NCBI GenBank assembly: GCA_029339195.1
Contig: JAPTJF010000460.1
Coordinates: 1-49,455, forward strand
Reading direction: 5' to 3'
DNA length: 49,455 nt
From: Micractinium sp. NFX-FRZ
Taxonomy: Eukaryota > Chlorophyta > Trebouxiophyceae > Chlorellales > Chlorellaceae
The position numbers were made by a program, and so were the translations under genes. Under the pieces are notes generated by a model. It did not search any database and was not told the origin of the DNA. It saw only the letters and a list, made by a program, of their open reading frames with translations. Every line of letters starts with the position of its first letter. The stretch's first letter is position 1. This document shows positions 1-11,293 of the stretch, one piece after another.

Positions 1-179
1 GTTAGGGAAACCAAAAGGTGGGGAAATGGATTCTGCGCCTGCAGGAAACGTCGGGAACAATGTCGGGTTTTTGGGTCGGATCCACTAGTGAGGGCTGACA
101 GTGATCTCCCCCCAGTTCGTCCTTGCTTCGCATATTCTGGGTGTTCAAGATTGGGAGGGGGGTTGCAAAAGAGAGAGTA

Positions 180-3100
180 TCACAGCCTCAAGCCCAGGAG
201 ATCGGCAGCCAGCTGGCGCCCGCTTGGCAGCGGCACCACCAGCGGCGCCAGCGGAGCCAGCCCCGCATGCTGCGGCACCCGCTGGTCAGCCGCCCACAGC
301 TGCTCCAGCGCTGGCCTCAGTTCTGCCTGCTCCCCTGCCCACCGCTCATCCAGCTGTTTGCGAGCCCCCGCCAGGGCTGCTGCCTTGGTGGGGCTGAGCC
401 CCCTGGCAGTGGGAAGCTGGTCTGGAGGAGGCAGCGGGCCAAAGAGGTGTCCGCCAGGCTGGAACGTGGTGGCAGCGGTGGCAGCGCGGCGCCGTACGGC
501 CTCCACCTGCGCGGCGGGCAGCGGGGCTGCTGCAGCAGCGTCGGCCTGCAGGGCGGCGGTGGGTTGGGCACAGAGAGGTGGGGAGGTGTGCATGCAGCGT
601 TCAAGGGCGACACTGCCCGGCAATTTGCAGACAGAGCATGCAGCAGCCAGAGCGGGCAACCACCCTGCTGCAGAGTACGCCAGCACAGCGGCACACCCAG
701 GCGGTGGCACATAGCTCATGCACGAGCAAGCTAAAGCCAGCCTACCTGCTTCTGCAGCAGGTCTGCTCGGTGCACCAGGAGCAGGCTGCTATTGAGTGCA
801 GGCGCCGCCAGCGCAGATGCTGGAAGAGGGTCCGCCTGAGATGTGTCAGCCCCGATGTCAGCTGGCGAGGACTGGGCGTGCAGGCATGCAACCGCTGCAG
901 CTGTTGCTTCTGTTCGAGGCTGCCTGCCTTCTGGCGAAAGGCGGCGTGCCGGTGCTGGCGCTGCCTGTGGTGGTGGTGCTGCTGCTGGCTGCAGCCTGCA
1001 AGTTGGCAAGTGCTGCTGCGTCCTGGAGGCCAGGCTGGCAATCCTGCTGTCCAGCTGGCGCAGCATGCCCGCAACCTGTCCCAAAGGGCCCCCCCTGCTG
1101 AGCACTTCGACAGCTGGCATGCTGCTGGCGGCACCTGCTGCACTGGCATCCGCTGTCGCTGCCACCGGCGCTGCTACTGCTGCCTGCCTATGCCCTGCTG
1201 CTGGCTCCGCTGAGGAAGTGCCGTGCAGCAGGTGTGGCTCTGAGGTGAGCCGCGGGCGCACGGAGGCAGCATCAGACAGGGAGTCTGCAGACGCCTCTGA
1301 CCCCGCTGCTGTCGCCATGTCAGCTCCAGCAGCAGCACCACCAGCAGCTGCCCAAGGCTCCGGTGCGTGCCTTGTCGGGCTGTCGTACTGCGCAAGTGCT
1401 GCGTTGCTGTCCACCCCCTCCTCCTCGCTATCACTGGTCAGCTCTGTGTCACTGCCCACTGCAAAGTCGCTGGCTGGGGGAGGCTGCAGGGGTGGCGTGG
1501 CTCTGGCATCTGCTCCCTCTGCTGCTGCTTCTGCCCATGCAGCCTTTGCGTCTGCTGCTGGTGCAGATGGCTGGGTGCCTGCCACTTCTGCTCGAATCTC
1601 AAGGCAGCTGTGGCCGTCCCCTGCTGCCTGCCCCGCCTGCTGTACCCCAGCGTCCTGTGCCTGCCCCGCCTGCTGCGCTCCTGTGCCCTCTGCCTGGCCC
1701 TCCGGCTGCGCCCCTGCACCCGCCGTCTGCCCCGGCTGCCTCACAAAGGTGCAGCGGCGGAAGAGGCCGGCATAGCGCTGGCGCCGCGCCTCCACCTGGG
1801 GCAGCGTCGCATCCAGCTCAGCCACTGCATCACGGGGAATGGTTGAGAAGAAGACTCTTCTTCGGATGTACATCGGATGTACATGCAGAAACTGGATGAG
1901 CAAGGGTTTTGTTGATAAGCTTACTGCCTTCTTCCTCTGGCCTCCCTCGCCTCTGCAAGTGCCTGGCATCGCCTCAACGACACTCACACAACTGCCAGCC
2001 TGCCCTGCACAGCTCCCAGCAGTGGAACTCCCCCCCTGCCAACTGTCACCTGTGAGTGCCTTGATCTCCGGCGGCTGCACCTCCCCCTGCTGCTGCACCT
2101 CCCAGGTGCAGGCCGCCCCCAGCTTCAGGGGAGAGGCCGGCCGGCTGCTGCCCCCGCTGCTGCCTCCAAGCTGCTGCCCTGCTGCACCAAGAGAAGCAGC
2201 CACAGCATTGCCGCCTCCCTGTGATGCCTCCTCACGCAGGGCTGCCAGCTGAGCCAGCAGAGCTGCCTTGGCTGGGCTGGCAGGCCTGCCGCCGGCAGCG
2301 GCGTCGGCAGGAGCTGGCGCATACACAGCGCAGGCCTCGCAGCGCTGCTGGCGCCGGATGGGTGCTGGCAGGCGGGCCTGACGCGGCTCCGCCTCCTCCT
2401 CTGCTGCGTCCGCCCCTGTCGGCACTTGCTGGCCCAACGCTGCTGCTGCATTCATGTCCTCACTTGGCTGGCAAGTCGGTGCAACAGCCGGCTCAGGTGC
2501 CTCCCTTAGCTGCTGCCGCCCCAGCTGGCAGCCCTCAGCAGCGCTGCCGGCCTCAGTGCACGACGTGCCAGCATGCCGTGTGCTGCGAGTGGTGGCGATG
2601 GCTGGGTGCTGCCGCTGGGTGCCGAGCTTGTGAGGAGACTGTGGTGGGCTGCACGCCGCATCAGCGGGGATGGCGGCTACGGGGGCGGCTCCCTGCAGGC
2701 CCCGCAGCGCTCTCAGGTCCAGAATGGGGTAGAGCGGCTTCACCGCCGGGGCTGGCGCTGCCTTGGCCTTGGCTGCTGGTGCTGCTGCTGGTGCTGCCAG
2801 TCTAGCGCCCACTGCCAGCCGGCTGGGTCGGGCAGCAGGCTCAGGGCTTTGGGCCCTGCTGCCGTGCATAGCAGGCGCCGTGTGGCTGCCATGCCCACCT
2901 CCACTGCCGCGCAGCAGCGGATGGGTGGGCAGCGGCGGCAGGGCAGGGCGGGACGACATTGCCCCAGACGCCACCGCCTGCAGTAGCGCAGGTGCGCCCC
3001 TGCTCTCCTCTGCGCCCGCCGCTGCCGGCTGGGGTGCTTCAGCAAACCGCACCGACTTGCGCTGCTTGCTGCCCGCCGGGGCGATGTTGCTGCTGACCAG

Positions 3101-4378
3101 CGCCGCTGGGGCTCCCACCGCAGCCAGTGCCACGGCACTTGCGGTCGCCGCCATTGGCACAGCTGCTGCTTGCTGTTCGCTGCCTGAGCCTGGCTCAGGT
3201 GCGCCCAGCGGAAGCAGCGTGCCACCTGACGAGAGTGCCAGCAGCTCGCCGGTGGCCGCCCAAGCCAGCGCCACCGGCGCCAGGGGCAGCGTCTGCTGCG
3301 CCAGAAGCTGCCCAGAACGGTTGTCCAGGATGCTGACAGCCGAACCAGCTGCAGCAGCCAGCAGCGAGGCATCAGCGCTGAAGCACAGAGCCGTGACGGC
3401 GCCTGCTGCGGGCGGCGGCAGCAGCGCATGCTGGGCAAACGCATCGCCGCCAGTGTGCTGCCACAGCAGGGTGGTGCCATCGGAGCAGCCCACCGCCAGC
3501 AGCTGGCCGGCGGCTGCCACAGATGTGACGGCCCGGGCCGGGCCTGCTGCCGAGCTGTCGCTTGAGTCGCTGCTGGCAGCACCCCTGCCGCCCACATCCA
3601 GCTCAGCCACTAGCTCCAGGAAGCCGCCAGGGACTGCCGGCGGGCGCCACACACTCAGGATGCTGCCCCGCTCCCAGGCGACTGCGGCTGTGCCGTCTGG
3701 CAGGAAGCATGCGGATGCGACTGCGCCGCTGCCGCCGCTGCACGCAGCGGGCACGCTGGCAAGCGGGGAGCCATCGGCCAGGCCCCACAGCTTCAGCGCC
3801 CCAGCTGTGTCGGCAGAGAGCGCCAGGCCGCCGCAGGGGCTGACAGCTATGGCGGTGATGGGGTCTGTGGGGTGGAAGTAAGCAGGTAAAATGTTGCAGT
3901 TAGGCAGAGAGCTGGGCAGGGGTTGCAGCGCAGTCGGGGGGCGCAGCCACCAGCCCAGTTCAAATGACACAGCCACGCAGCGCTGGGGCTGCTTACCCTC
4001 ATGGCAGCCGAGCAGAAACGCCTCGCCGCCCTGCTGGCCCAGCTCCAGTGCGGCCACTGGGTGCTGGCAGTAGAGGAGGCGGCCGCTCCCGGCTTGCGCG
4101 CACAGCAAACCGCCAGCGGCGCCGCCGGGCAACAGCGCCACCGCCGCCCAGGGGCGCGCCAGCAGCTGCGGCGGCTCGCTGTCCTTCAGCAGCGTGAGCG
4201 CAAAGGCATCGGCGTCGCTGGTGCAGCTGGCGTGAGGCAGGACTGGGAGCAGGTGCAGGTGACCGCCAGCTGTGCAGGCGGCGAAGCAACGGCCCGCTGG
4301 GTCGGCAGCACCCAGCACCACCTCCGCCTGCCCAGGCGAGGCGGGCGGCGCTAGCGCCAGGCGCAGCTGCGCCTCCAT
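180..4378 (-). CDS. WD40-repeat protein of unknown specific role, 4 exons
   Basis: Predicted exons on the minus strand are 4378-3997, 3864-2050, 1824-746 and 545-180, all in matching phase, giving about 1213 residues. The N-terminal third holds WD40-type blades, seen as repeated units such as DPITAIAVSPCGG, ALKLWGLADG, TTLLWQHTGG and AVTALCFSADASLLAAAAGS. The middle and C-terminal parts are low-complexity (Ala, Gln, Pro, Ser) with short helical stretches near the end. The reading frame stays open through the first two introns (132 and 225 nt, both multiples of three, no stops). I still call them introns because both have GT donors, CAG acceptors and non-WD content. The motif RKSVRF (3061-3044) fits a PP1-docking RVxF site. 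The layout of WD40 followed by a disordered and helical tail resembles several scaffold and centrosome families, but I cannot name one. The gene is head-to-head with the PGP synthase gene. Confidence 0.75.
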
Positions 4379-4894
4379 ACGTGCTGTTGGTTGTCCCTAG
4401 ATCCCCGGAAGAGTTTGCTGCGGTCGTCAACAGCTGAAGGGAGCGCTGCGGCGGCTCGTAGGCCAGCGGCAGCAGTCAAAGTCGCAGCCCGATCGGTCCT
4501 GCGTCCATTGCCGTCTGAGAATGCGCCGCCTGTGCACTAAATTCGAATGCACTTTAGAAAAGCACCTGCAGCACACGTCCCTAGAAGCTGGCGCCAATGC
4601 TGCGCGCGCTCTGCATGAGCTTGCAGCAGCAGTGTTTTCCCGCTCGCCACGCCGCTCACGCACTCTACCAACAACCCTGGATCTGCTGCAGTCGGCGAAA
4701 ATAGCTGGGGCCGTCTCTGACCGGGAGGCACATCCCCCTGTGCTGCACCCTGCTCCCTGCTCTGCCACACGCGCGGCCAGCGATCCAGGAGAACTCGGGC
4801 AGACCAGCGAGTAGCGCGGGGCGCCGGCTTGCCACACCGCTGCACGTCTTGCCGCTACTACCGCCGCCGCAGCACGGCCTGCACCGCCGGCACC
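4379..4894. promoter_or_regulatory. Divergent promoter gap between WD40 gene and PGP synthase
   Basis: These 516 bases separate two divergent start codons. I see no convincing coding exon, and the ORFs here lack domain content. It presumably holds both core promoters and 5' UTRs. I see no clear TATA box. The role is inferred only from position. Confidence 0.45.
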
Positions 4895-7800
4895 ATGGTT
4901 GCGACTCGCTCCACCAGCAATGGTGCCTCAGAGATCAAGCGCGTGCCACTGTTCCGGGTGTCCACACAGGTGAGGTGAAGCAAGAGGGCGGGACAGGAGG
5001 CAGGCGCATATGTACAGTGTGCAGTGCCACCTGCTGATGCTGCAAGGTGGTGCGGCGCCGGTGCGTCTGCGCTCGCGCACACCCGTCTCTTCCCTGCTGC
5101 GTCACCCCATCAGGCAGCCGGCATACTTACTAGTTGCAGGGTGCATCCGCTTTACTGTGTTCCAGCCCCTTGCCAGCTCCCTCCAGCCCGCCCTGCTTCT
5201 GCACCCACCCGCCCGCCCGCATTGGTTTCTTCACCGATCACTCTTCTCACTGCTCTACGAGTTACCCTCTACTCTCCCACCCTACTTGCCACTCAACATT
5301 GCTACCCACCACTCAATCCATCGGCCCACCCGCAGGAGAGCCTGGACTCTGACATCGACCGGCGCAGCCAGTACTACCGACGCCAGGCGCTGCTGCAGCA
5401 GTTCCAGGCGGGCAAGATTGCGCCGCAGCCGATGATGACGCCGCCCAACGTGTGAGCGGCTGGCTGGGAGGGGGTTGGGGAGGAGGTGTGCTTGTGTGAC
5501 ATGAAGGCGAGTATGGGCAGGGCGAAGCGGGTGCTGGCAGGCAATGCAGCGGGAAGCGGGCACCTTCAGCAGCGCGGCTTTTGGTGACGTTGGCCGCCGT
5601 GTTCAGGAGCTGAACGCATGCACCCCGCCGCTGGGACCATTTCCAGCAGGACCCCTGCTGTGCACAGCGTGTGCACTACTGTCTCAACTACCGCCTGCCT
5701 GCTGGCTTCCCTCCGCCCTCTGCAGCTGCACCTTTGCGCGCGTTGCCCTGGTGCCCATCTTTGTGCTGCTGTGGCACGCGGAGCACGACTACGCATCCAT
5801 CGCCACAGCCGTTGTCTTCATACTGGCTGCCCTCACTGACTGGCTGGACGGGTACCTGGCGCGCAGGGTAAGAGGCACGAGGAGGTGTCAATGCACGTGG
5901 TGTGTGGGTAGGACTCGTTGTTTGACCTGAGGTGGCATGGGTTCACTCCTGGCAGCCCACGCCGGCTGGCTGCGCGGAAGGTGAAACGTGAAGGAGTGTG
6001 CAGGTGTGTATGTGTGGGTTGGAGTTGTGGTTTGCACCTGAGGTGGCAGGCGTCCAGTCCTGGCGGCGCCTGTTCATGCCACAGGCCGCCCGCCCGGCCG
6101 CCCACCCTGCCTGTGCCTTTGTCTTCCCGCTTTTGCCCCTGCAGATGAAGATCACCAGCGCGTTTGGCGCCTTTCTGGACCCAGTGGCAGATAAGATCAT
6201 GTGAGCGGGGGGCGCGCCAGTGGCATTGTTGTTTAAAATGGCGTGGTTGCGGACTGGCGGCGGCCGTTTCGGTATTGGAGGGTGCAGGGTTGAGCAGGCT
6301 GGGTGCTGCAGGTCGGGCCACGCGGTTGCAGAAAGGTGTCTGGCTTAGGGCCCCTCCTTGTGATGCCTCAACCCATCCGCCCCCCTGCCCCGCGTCCCCG
6401 CCCCGCAGGGTGTCCACCGTACTGGTGCTGCTGGCCACAGCACCCCCCGCGCCCATCTCTTCCTTCGGCATGGCGGTGGCCGTGAGGTGAGCATCAGTGT
6501 CTGCTGGCAGGGCGCAGGCGGGGCAGCAGGGCGTAGGCAGGGCAGGGCAGCAGGCAGGGCAGGGCGCAGGCAGGCCTGGGTGCAGGCAGGGCAGGGCAGC
6601 AGACAGGGCAGGGCAGGCAGGGTGCTGCGCATTGCCTGGAGTGCGCATGCACCTCTCGCCTGCCCGCTGTGCACACATCTCGAAACTCCCGCCCACACCT
6701 CCCCTGCAGCCTCATGATTGCTCGTGAGATCACGATGTCAGCGCTGCGCGAGTGGGCCGCCTCCTCGGGGGGTGGCGCACACAAGGCAGTCAAGGTGGGC
6801 GGGCGCAGCCCTACGGAAAGGCTGGGGCTTGGGGTGGGGTGGGGCAATAGTAGCGGCGGCGGTGCTGGATGAGCGGGACGGCGGGAAGCTGCTGCTGATT
6901 CAGGGATCCCCCAGGGAGTGATGGGGTTTCTTAAACCCTAAACCCTAAAACCCCTACCGTTAGCACATCAGTTCCCAGGTTACTCAATGCCCCTATCCCA
7001 ACCCATCCCCACCACCCAACCCTACCCAGCCGCTCTCTGTTGTTCCCACACCGTGCCCCGCATTCGTCGTCTGCCCCCACTGCGCAGGTGAACAGCCTGG
7101 GCAAGTGGAAGACGGCGCTGCAGATGGTGGCCATGAGCGCACTGCTGGTGCTGCGCAACGCCGACCACCTGCTGGGGGGGGAGCCTGCGGGTGAGGCATG
7201 TGTGTGTGGTGTGTGATTCCTCGTATGTGTAACGGCACAAGCCAGTGGGTTGCGTTCATGCCTGGGGACGGCTGCCCGCTGCGCAGTGCCACCCCGCTGC
7301 GGCGGGACGCGCCTGCCGAGGGGCGTCTGTGGGGTGTGGGGCGGGGGAAGGAGAGGCACTGAGTGGGCAGGGAGGCCTGCTGCTGCTGCCCCTGCTGGGC
7401 CTGCTCTTGTGGGCTGTTGGCGGTGCCGTGCGCCTCGCCCCCCGCCCGCCACTCCCACCCGTGGCCTGCCTCCCCTTGACCTCCCTGCCCCCCTGCCCCC
7501 CTGCCCCTCTCCCTCCCCCCCGCCTGGCAGTGCTGGAGTGGATCCACTACCTCACCTGGTGCTGCTGGCTCATGCTGTGGGCCGCCACAGGTGCGGTGCC
7601 GCCTGCCACCGCTTGGCAGCCATGACGGCTGAGCCGCTGCCGCTGCCGCTGCTGCTGCTAAAGGGCGGCTCGCTGTATCCGGGGATGCTGTGCTGCAGCT
7701 GCCGCTGCTGCCTGGGCGGGCTGCTGGCTGCGTTGCTGCCAGCCGCTGCTGCTTTGCATCGCAGCTCAGCTCTGCCACGCGTCCCTGGGGTGCGGCACCA

Positions 7801-8181
7801 GTGTGGGCTGTTTGGCGGGCGCTCCGCCCCCCGCCTCCGCACAACCCCACCCATCCCGCCTACTGCCTAGCAAACTGCTCGCTCCCCCTGGCCCCCTTGC
7901 CGCCCTCCCTGCAGCCCTGGCTGTGTGGTCCCTGGCCAACTACATGTCCAATGTGTGGCACTACTTCAGGTGGGGGCGGTGGGTGGGTGGGGTGGAGTAG
8001 GTGCTTGGGCATTTGGGCCTGGGAAAGAGGGCGGAGAGGGGGGAAGAATGGACAAGGTGGCTCGCCAGCCTGGCAGGGAGGCTAGGGAGGCAGCGCAGCA
8101 GGGTGCAGAGCCCAATGGGCATCCGACCTGTTGGCACCCCTTTTGCGCACGTGCAGGTACCCTGGCGTCCCACTGCACTGA
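4895..8181 (+). CDS. PGP1: Phosphatidylglycerophosphate synthase (CDP-alcohol phosphatidyltransferase), 10 exons
   Basis: This enzyme transfers the phosphatidyl group of CDP-diacylglycerol to glycerol-3-phosphate, the committed step to phosphatidylglycerol, needed for thylakoids and mitochondrial cardiolipin. Exons: 4895-4969, 5336-5451, 5726-5867, 6145-6200, 6409-6486, 6710-6794, 7088-7190, 7531-7590, 7915-7969, 8157-8181. They sum to 795 nt (264 residues) with every phase consistent. The full catalytic signature DGxxARx8GxxxDxxxD is present at residues 105-127 (DGYLAR...GAFLDPVAD), split across exons 3 and 4. The upstream PPNVCTFARVALVPIF and downstream AREITMSALREW blocks match PgsA-type enzymes. 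Several hydrophobic helices are visible. The first 25 residues are Ser/Thr/Arg-rich, but this is a short leader, so plastid versus mitochondrial targeting is open. Intron 3 carries a tandem copy of the exon 3 edge, and intron 6 a telomere-like array. Confidence 0.93.
5850..6070 (+). repeat. Degenerate ~110-bp tandem duplication across the exon 3/intron 3 junction
   Basis: The end of exon 3 plus the first ~100 bases of intron 3 are repeated with a period of about 110. Paired landmarks: the donor near 5868 and a donor-like GTGAAACGTG at 5981; ACCTGAGGTGGCA near 5925 and again near 6036. Identity is moderate by eye. Confidence 0.65.
6933..6955. repeat. Interstitial telomere-like CCCTAAA array in an intron
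   Basis: About three units of CCCTAAA/CCCTAAAA lie inside intron 6 of the PGP synthase gene. CCCTAAA is the plant-type telomere complement also used by Chlorella-like algae, and one unit has the extra A of the volvocine form. The array is too short to be a telomere. Confidence 0.8.
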
Positions 8182-8837
8182 GCCGGCTATCGGCGGCTGG
8201 CGCTACACAGCCGCCGATCGAGCCGCCCAGCAGTCAGCCATGCAGCCTGTCCTGCCGTGGCCGGGTGGCAGGGCGTGACGTCAGCTGCGGCAGCTGATCC
8301 TGCGTCTCGGCCGCTCCTGCTCCTGGCTGTGATGCTGCTGCTGGTGCTTCTAAACCTACCCTCCCCAGCGATTCTCCTGTGCTTGCTGTCTTCTGTGTTC
8401 ATCTCCCCAGCGCCTCGTGCCCCAGCTCTTCGCGCCCCCAGTCTTGCAACCCAACTGCTCATCTGCATGTGCACTCATTCCCTGCTGTGCCGCTTCGTAT
8501 TCCATGCATTGTTGTCGTGACCTGTTAATCTTCGCTCGCATCAGGGGACCGTGTCGGCGTCCCTGCGCTTCGCCCGCACGTGTGCTCCGGCATAGCCGAG
8601 GAGGCACCAATGCAGCTGTGTGTGGCGGTGTTTCAATTCTCTTCGGTGTTGGGAAATTTGGGTGTCTACGGTATAGTTTCACTCTGTGCATTATCACACC
8701 CTGCCATCCCACCTCCACTGCTGATCCCGCCACTGCCGCCGCGCTGCCGCGCTGTGCCCTCCACGGCCACACTCCCGGCGCACTTGCAGCGAGCCGCGCT
8801 CATCTCAACATCACATTTATCTTCTAGTCACCCCATC
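8182..8837. other. Intergenic: PGP synthase 3' UTR and PDZ-like gene promoter
   Basis: There is no supported exon here. A hydrophobic ORF at 8257-8520 lies just after the PGP synthase stop and has no splice or family support. I did not find a TGTAA signal in this gap. Confidence 0.4.
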
Positions 8838-10424
8838 ATGCAGCTCCAGGCCGCCAGTGCGCTGAGTTCTTGCCTCACCCCGGCGTCGACCACCCGCCGC
8901 GCGAATGGGAGCGCTCAGCCGCTGCAGCAGCGCCACGCCGCGCGTCGAGTGCAGCTTCGCGCCCGCCAGCTGCGCGCCCGAGCGGAGGTGGAGCAGGCAG
9001 CGGCGGCAGCGGCCACGTCGTCTGCCGACCTGTCTGACGGGGAGGACCGCGTCCCGCCTGGCTGCGCCCGCTATACAGTGGAGCTGCCCAAGCCGCTGGG
9101 GCTGGTGCTGGAGGAGGGCAAGGGCGGGCGCGGCGTATACGTGGTGAGCTGGGCGAGGGGTACCCAGCGGGACTCTAGGAGACGAGGGCTGTAGGCGCTG
9201 CAGCCTGCTGGGAGCACGCAGGCTCCGGCTTGCTTCAGCGTGCTCCATGCACGGTTGTCGTTTGGTTTTGCATCACAATTTCCTAAGTCGACAGATACAT
9301 TGGGGATTTGTATCCATGCCGTGCGCCGCTGCCCGGCCCACCAACCTTCTTTCTCCCTCCTCCCCGTCCCCGCACACTGCCGGTGGCAGGCGGAAATTCA
9401 GGCAGATGGCAATGCGGCGCGGCTGGCCCCGGAGATCGGCGTGGGCGATGAGGTGAGCGCCAGGCAGGGACATGGGCTGGCATGCACATGAACACAGGTA
9501 CCACAAACAGTGGTGGGCTGCCCTGCTTGAAACCTCCCACTTGCTTGCCTGAGCTCGATGCCCTTGCTTGCCTGCCTGCCTGCCTGCCTGCCTCGCTGGT
9601 TGCCTGCACATCATCGCCACCAAATGGGGCTGCCCACGAGTCGGCGAATGCCTTCCAGTCCGCAGAATAATGTACTGCGAAACATCAGCCCTGCCTGTCT
9701 GCCTGCCTGCCTGCCTGCCTCTGTGTGCCACCTGCAGCTCATTGCCACCAACGGCATGACCTACACCACGGAGCAGGAGTACCAGGGCCAGCGTGTGAAG
9801 GGAGGTGAGGCAGCACAGGTGGCCACTGCTTCTACGCATTACCAGAAGCTCTCATGCTGGTCTGTGGGTGCCTGGGCCTGCCTGCTAGGGTTTAGGGCTG
9901 TTGAGGCGGAACTGCAAAAGCCGTACCTGACCTGCCTGCCTGCAAGGGACAGGGCAGCCATGCCCCGCCGAGTGCCGCCCCTGCGCTGCCTCACCGCGTC
10001 GACCATGCACTGCCGTCCGTTGTGCCGCTGCAGGGGAGACGTATGTGCGCCTGAATGTGCGCAACAACAACTTCCAGACGGTGATGGCGGCCATTGGCAG
10101 GTGGGTGGGTGGGTGGCGTGATGGGGTGGGTGGGGTGGGGTGGGGTGAGATTGACTTTAGGTGAGGTAAGTGTGTCGTGTAAGCGCAGGGCAAGAGCAAG
10201 GACAGGCGGCCACCGGGTTGTATAGAGGCACCTGCCTGTGGCTGACTAGGGGTGAGGAGAGTGCTGGAAGGGGCGGCCTCATTTGCAGCGTCCCTCGTGC
10301 ACCGGCCTGACGTCTTGCCCCTGCCTCCATGCCTGCCCATGCTCTCCTCCCTGGTACTGCCCCCACTGTGTGCAGCATCAAGCCCCCGCGCCCCGTGGTC
10401 CTCGAGTTCCAGCGCTGCCAGTGA
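8838..10424 (+). CDS. Plastid-targeted PDZ-like domain protein, 5 exons
   Basis: Exons 8838-9143, 9390-9452, 9738-9804, 10034-10100 and 10376-10424 join in phase to 183 residues. The first ~60 residues are rich in Ala, Ser, Arg and Gln with few acidic residues, typical of a chloroplast transit peptide. From about residue 75 the protein reads as one PDZ-like fold: a KPLGLVLEE carboxylate-loop-like strand, GRGVYVAEIQADGNA, a GVGDELIATNG strand pair, then ETYVRLNVRNNNFQTVMAAI and PRPVVLEFQR. The order (GLVLEE, GD.LIATNG, VVLEF) is that of a PDZ domain. No protease or other catalytic domain is attached, so it is probably a small adaptor or assembly factor. The partner is unknown. A TGTAA signal follows at 10956. 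Confidence 0.82.
9560..9770 (+). repeat. ~128-bp tandem duplication spanning the 3' splice site of PDZ exon 3
   Basis: A TGCC-repeat pyrimidine tract followed by CTGCACATCATCGCCACC at 9604 is repeated about 128 bases downstream as a TGCC tract followed by CTGCAGCTCATTGCCACC at 9732, the true acceptor and exon 3 start. The upstream copy lacks the AG at the splice position (CAC instead of CAG). Confidence 0.7.
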
Positions 10425-10680
10425 GCCAGCAGCAGGGCAGCGCCACCAGTGAGCCAGCAGTAGCGGTGCCGCCAAGTTGGAAGTCACTTTTTGGACCCAG
10501 GCCGGCAGTGCATGCTCTCGCTGTGGCAGCAAGCGGCAAAGGGCAGGGCAGCAGGCACCCTCCTTCTAGTCCTCGAGCTCCACCGCCGCCAGTAAGCCAG
10601 GACCAGCAGGTTTGCAGCGACCCCTGCTGGCCGTGCCAACTCTCGCGGTGGCAGCACCCCAAAGCAAGTCGTCAGCCGTG
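10390..10680 (+). repeat. Tandem duplication of the PDZ gene stop-codon region
   Basis: TCCTCGAGTTCCAGCGCTGC around the stop codon (10401 onward) recurs as TCCTCGAGCTCCACCGCCGC at about 10570. Matching downstream pieces are CTCTCGCTGTGGCAGCA near 10515 and CTCTCGCGGTGGCAGCA near 10641. The second copy has TAA where the gene has TGA. Confidence 0.65.
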
Positions 10681-11293
10681 CCGTCCTGGCCCTCCCGTTT
10701 TCATCAAACAAATGCCTCGCCCCAACCTCCCGCCGCCTTATCAGAATCCCCGTATCTTTACTCATGCCCATCTCCTGCCTGTCATCCCGTCTCATCTCAT
10801 CTCATCTCATTAACCAGCACTGCATGCTGCGCTGCTTGCGCAGCCCTCTGTCCCTCCTCTTGTGTACACCCTGCCTTGCCTTGCACGCCCGGCAGTGCCT
10901 CCCCTGGCTGGCCGCACCTTCTACAGCTGGTGCCCACCGCCTGCACCGACCACCGTGTAACCTCGCATACTTCCAGCTGCAGTGCTGCTTTGGGTGCAGC
11001 TGGCAGGTGGGAAATGGGGCAAGCATTGCTGGTCATGCCGTGGTTGGCCCCGCTCCCCTGCCAGTCATGACTTGACCCTCATATTAGCGCAGCTCTGCCA
11101 CACGACATGTATGTGGTAATAGATCTAGAGGTCGGGAACTGAGCACAGAACTTGCAGAGAAGCTGCCCACTGGCTGGAAGCGGCTGGCCTAGCGTTCAGT
11201 CCCGGGCGGCAGTACCGGGGCAGTACCGCTCGCGCCGTTCTTGCTTGGCCGCCATAGCTGCCTTGTCAGCCAGTTCCGAATCTTCACGCCGGC
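10425..11293. other. Intergenic: PDZ gene 3' UTR and germin promoter
   Basis: Apart from the duplicated stop-codon region and the TGTAA signal at 10956-10960, I see no exon or other structure. A TCTCA pentamer repeats about five times near 10790-10810. Confidence 0.45.
10956..10960 (+). terminator. TGTAA poly(A) signal for the PDZ-like gene
   Basis: TGTAA, the chlorophyte poly(A) signal, lies about 530 nt after the stop codon. Assignment is by strand and position. Confidence 0.5.

Noticed and set aside
1174..3881. Large antisense ORFs opposite the WD40 gene
   Set aside because: They have only Ala/Cys/Trp-rich composition caused by high GC on the opposite strand and no domain order.
8257..8520. 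Hydrophobic 87-residue ORF after PGP synthase
   Set aside because: It lies in the 3' UTR position, has Leu/Pro composition expected from CT-rich DNA, and lacks splice or family support.
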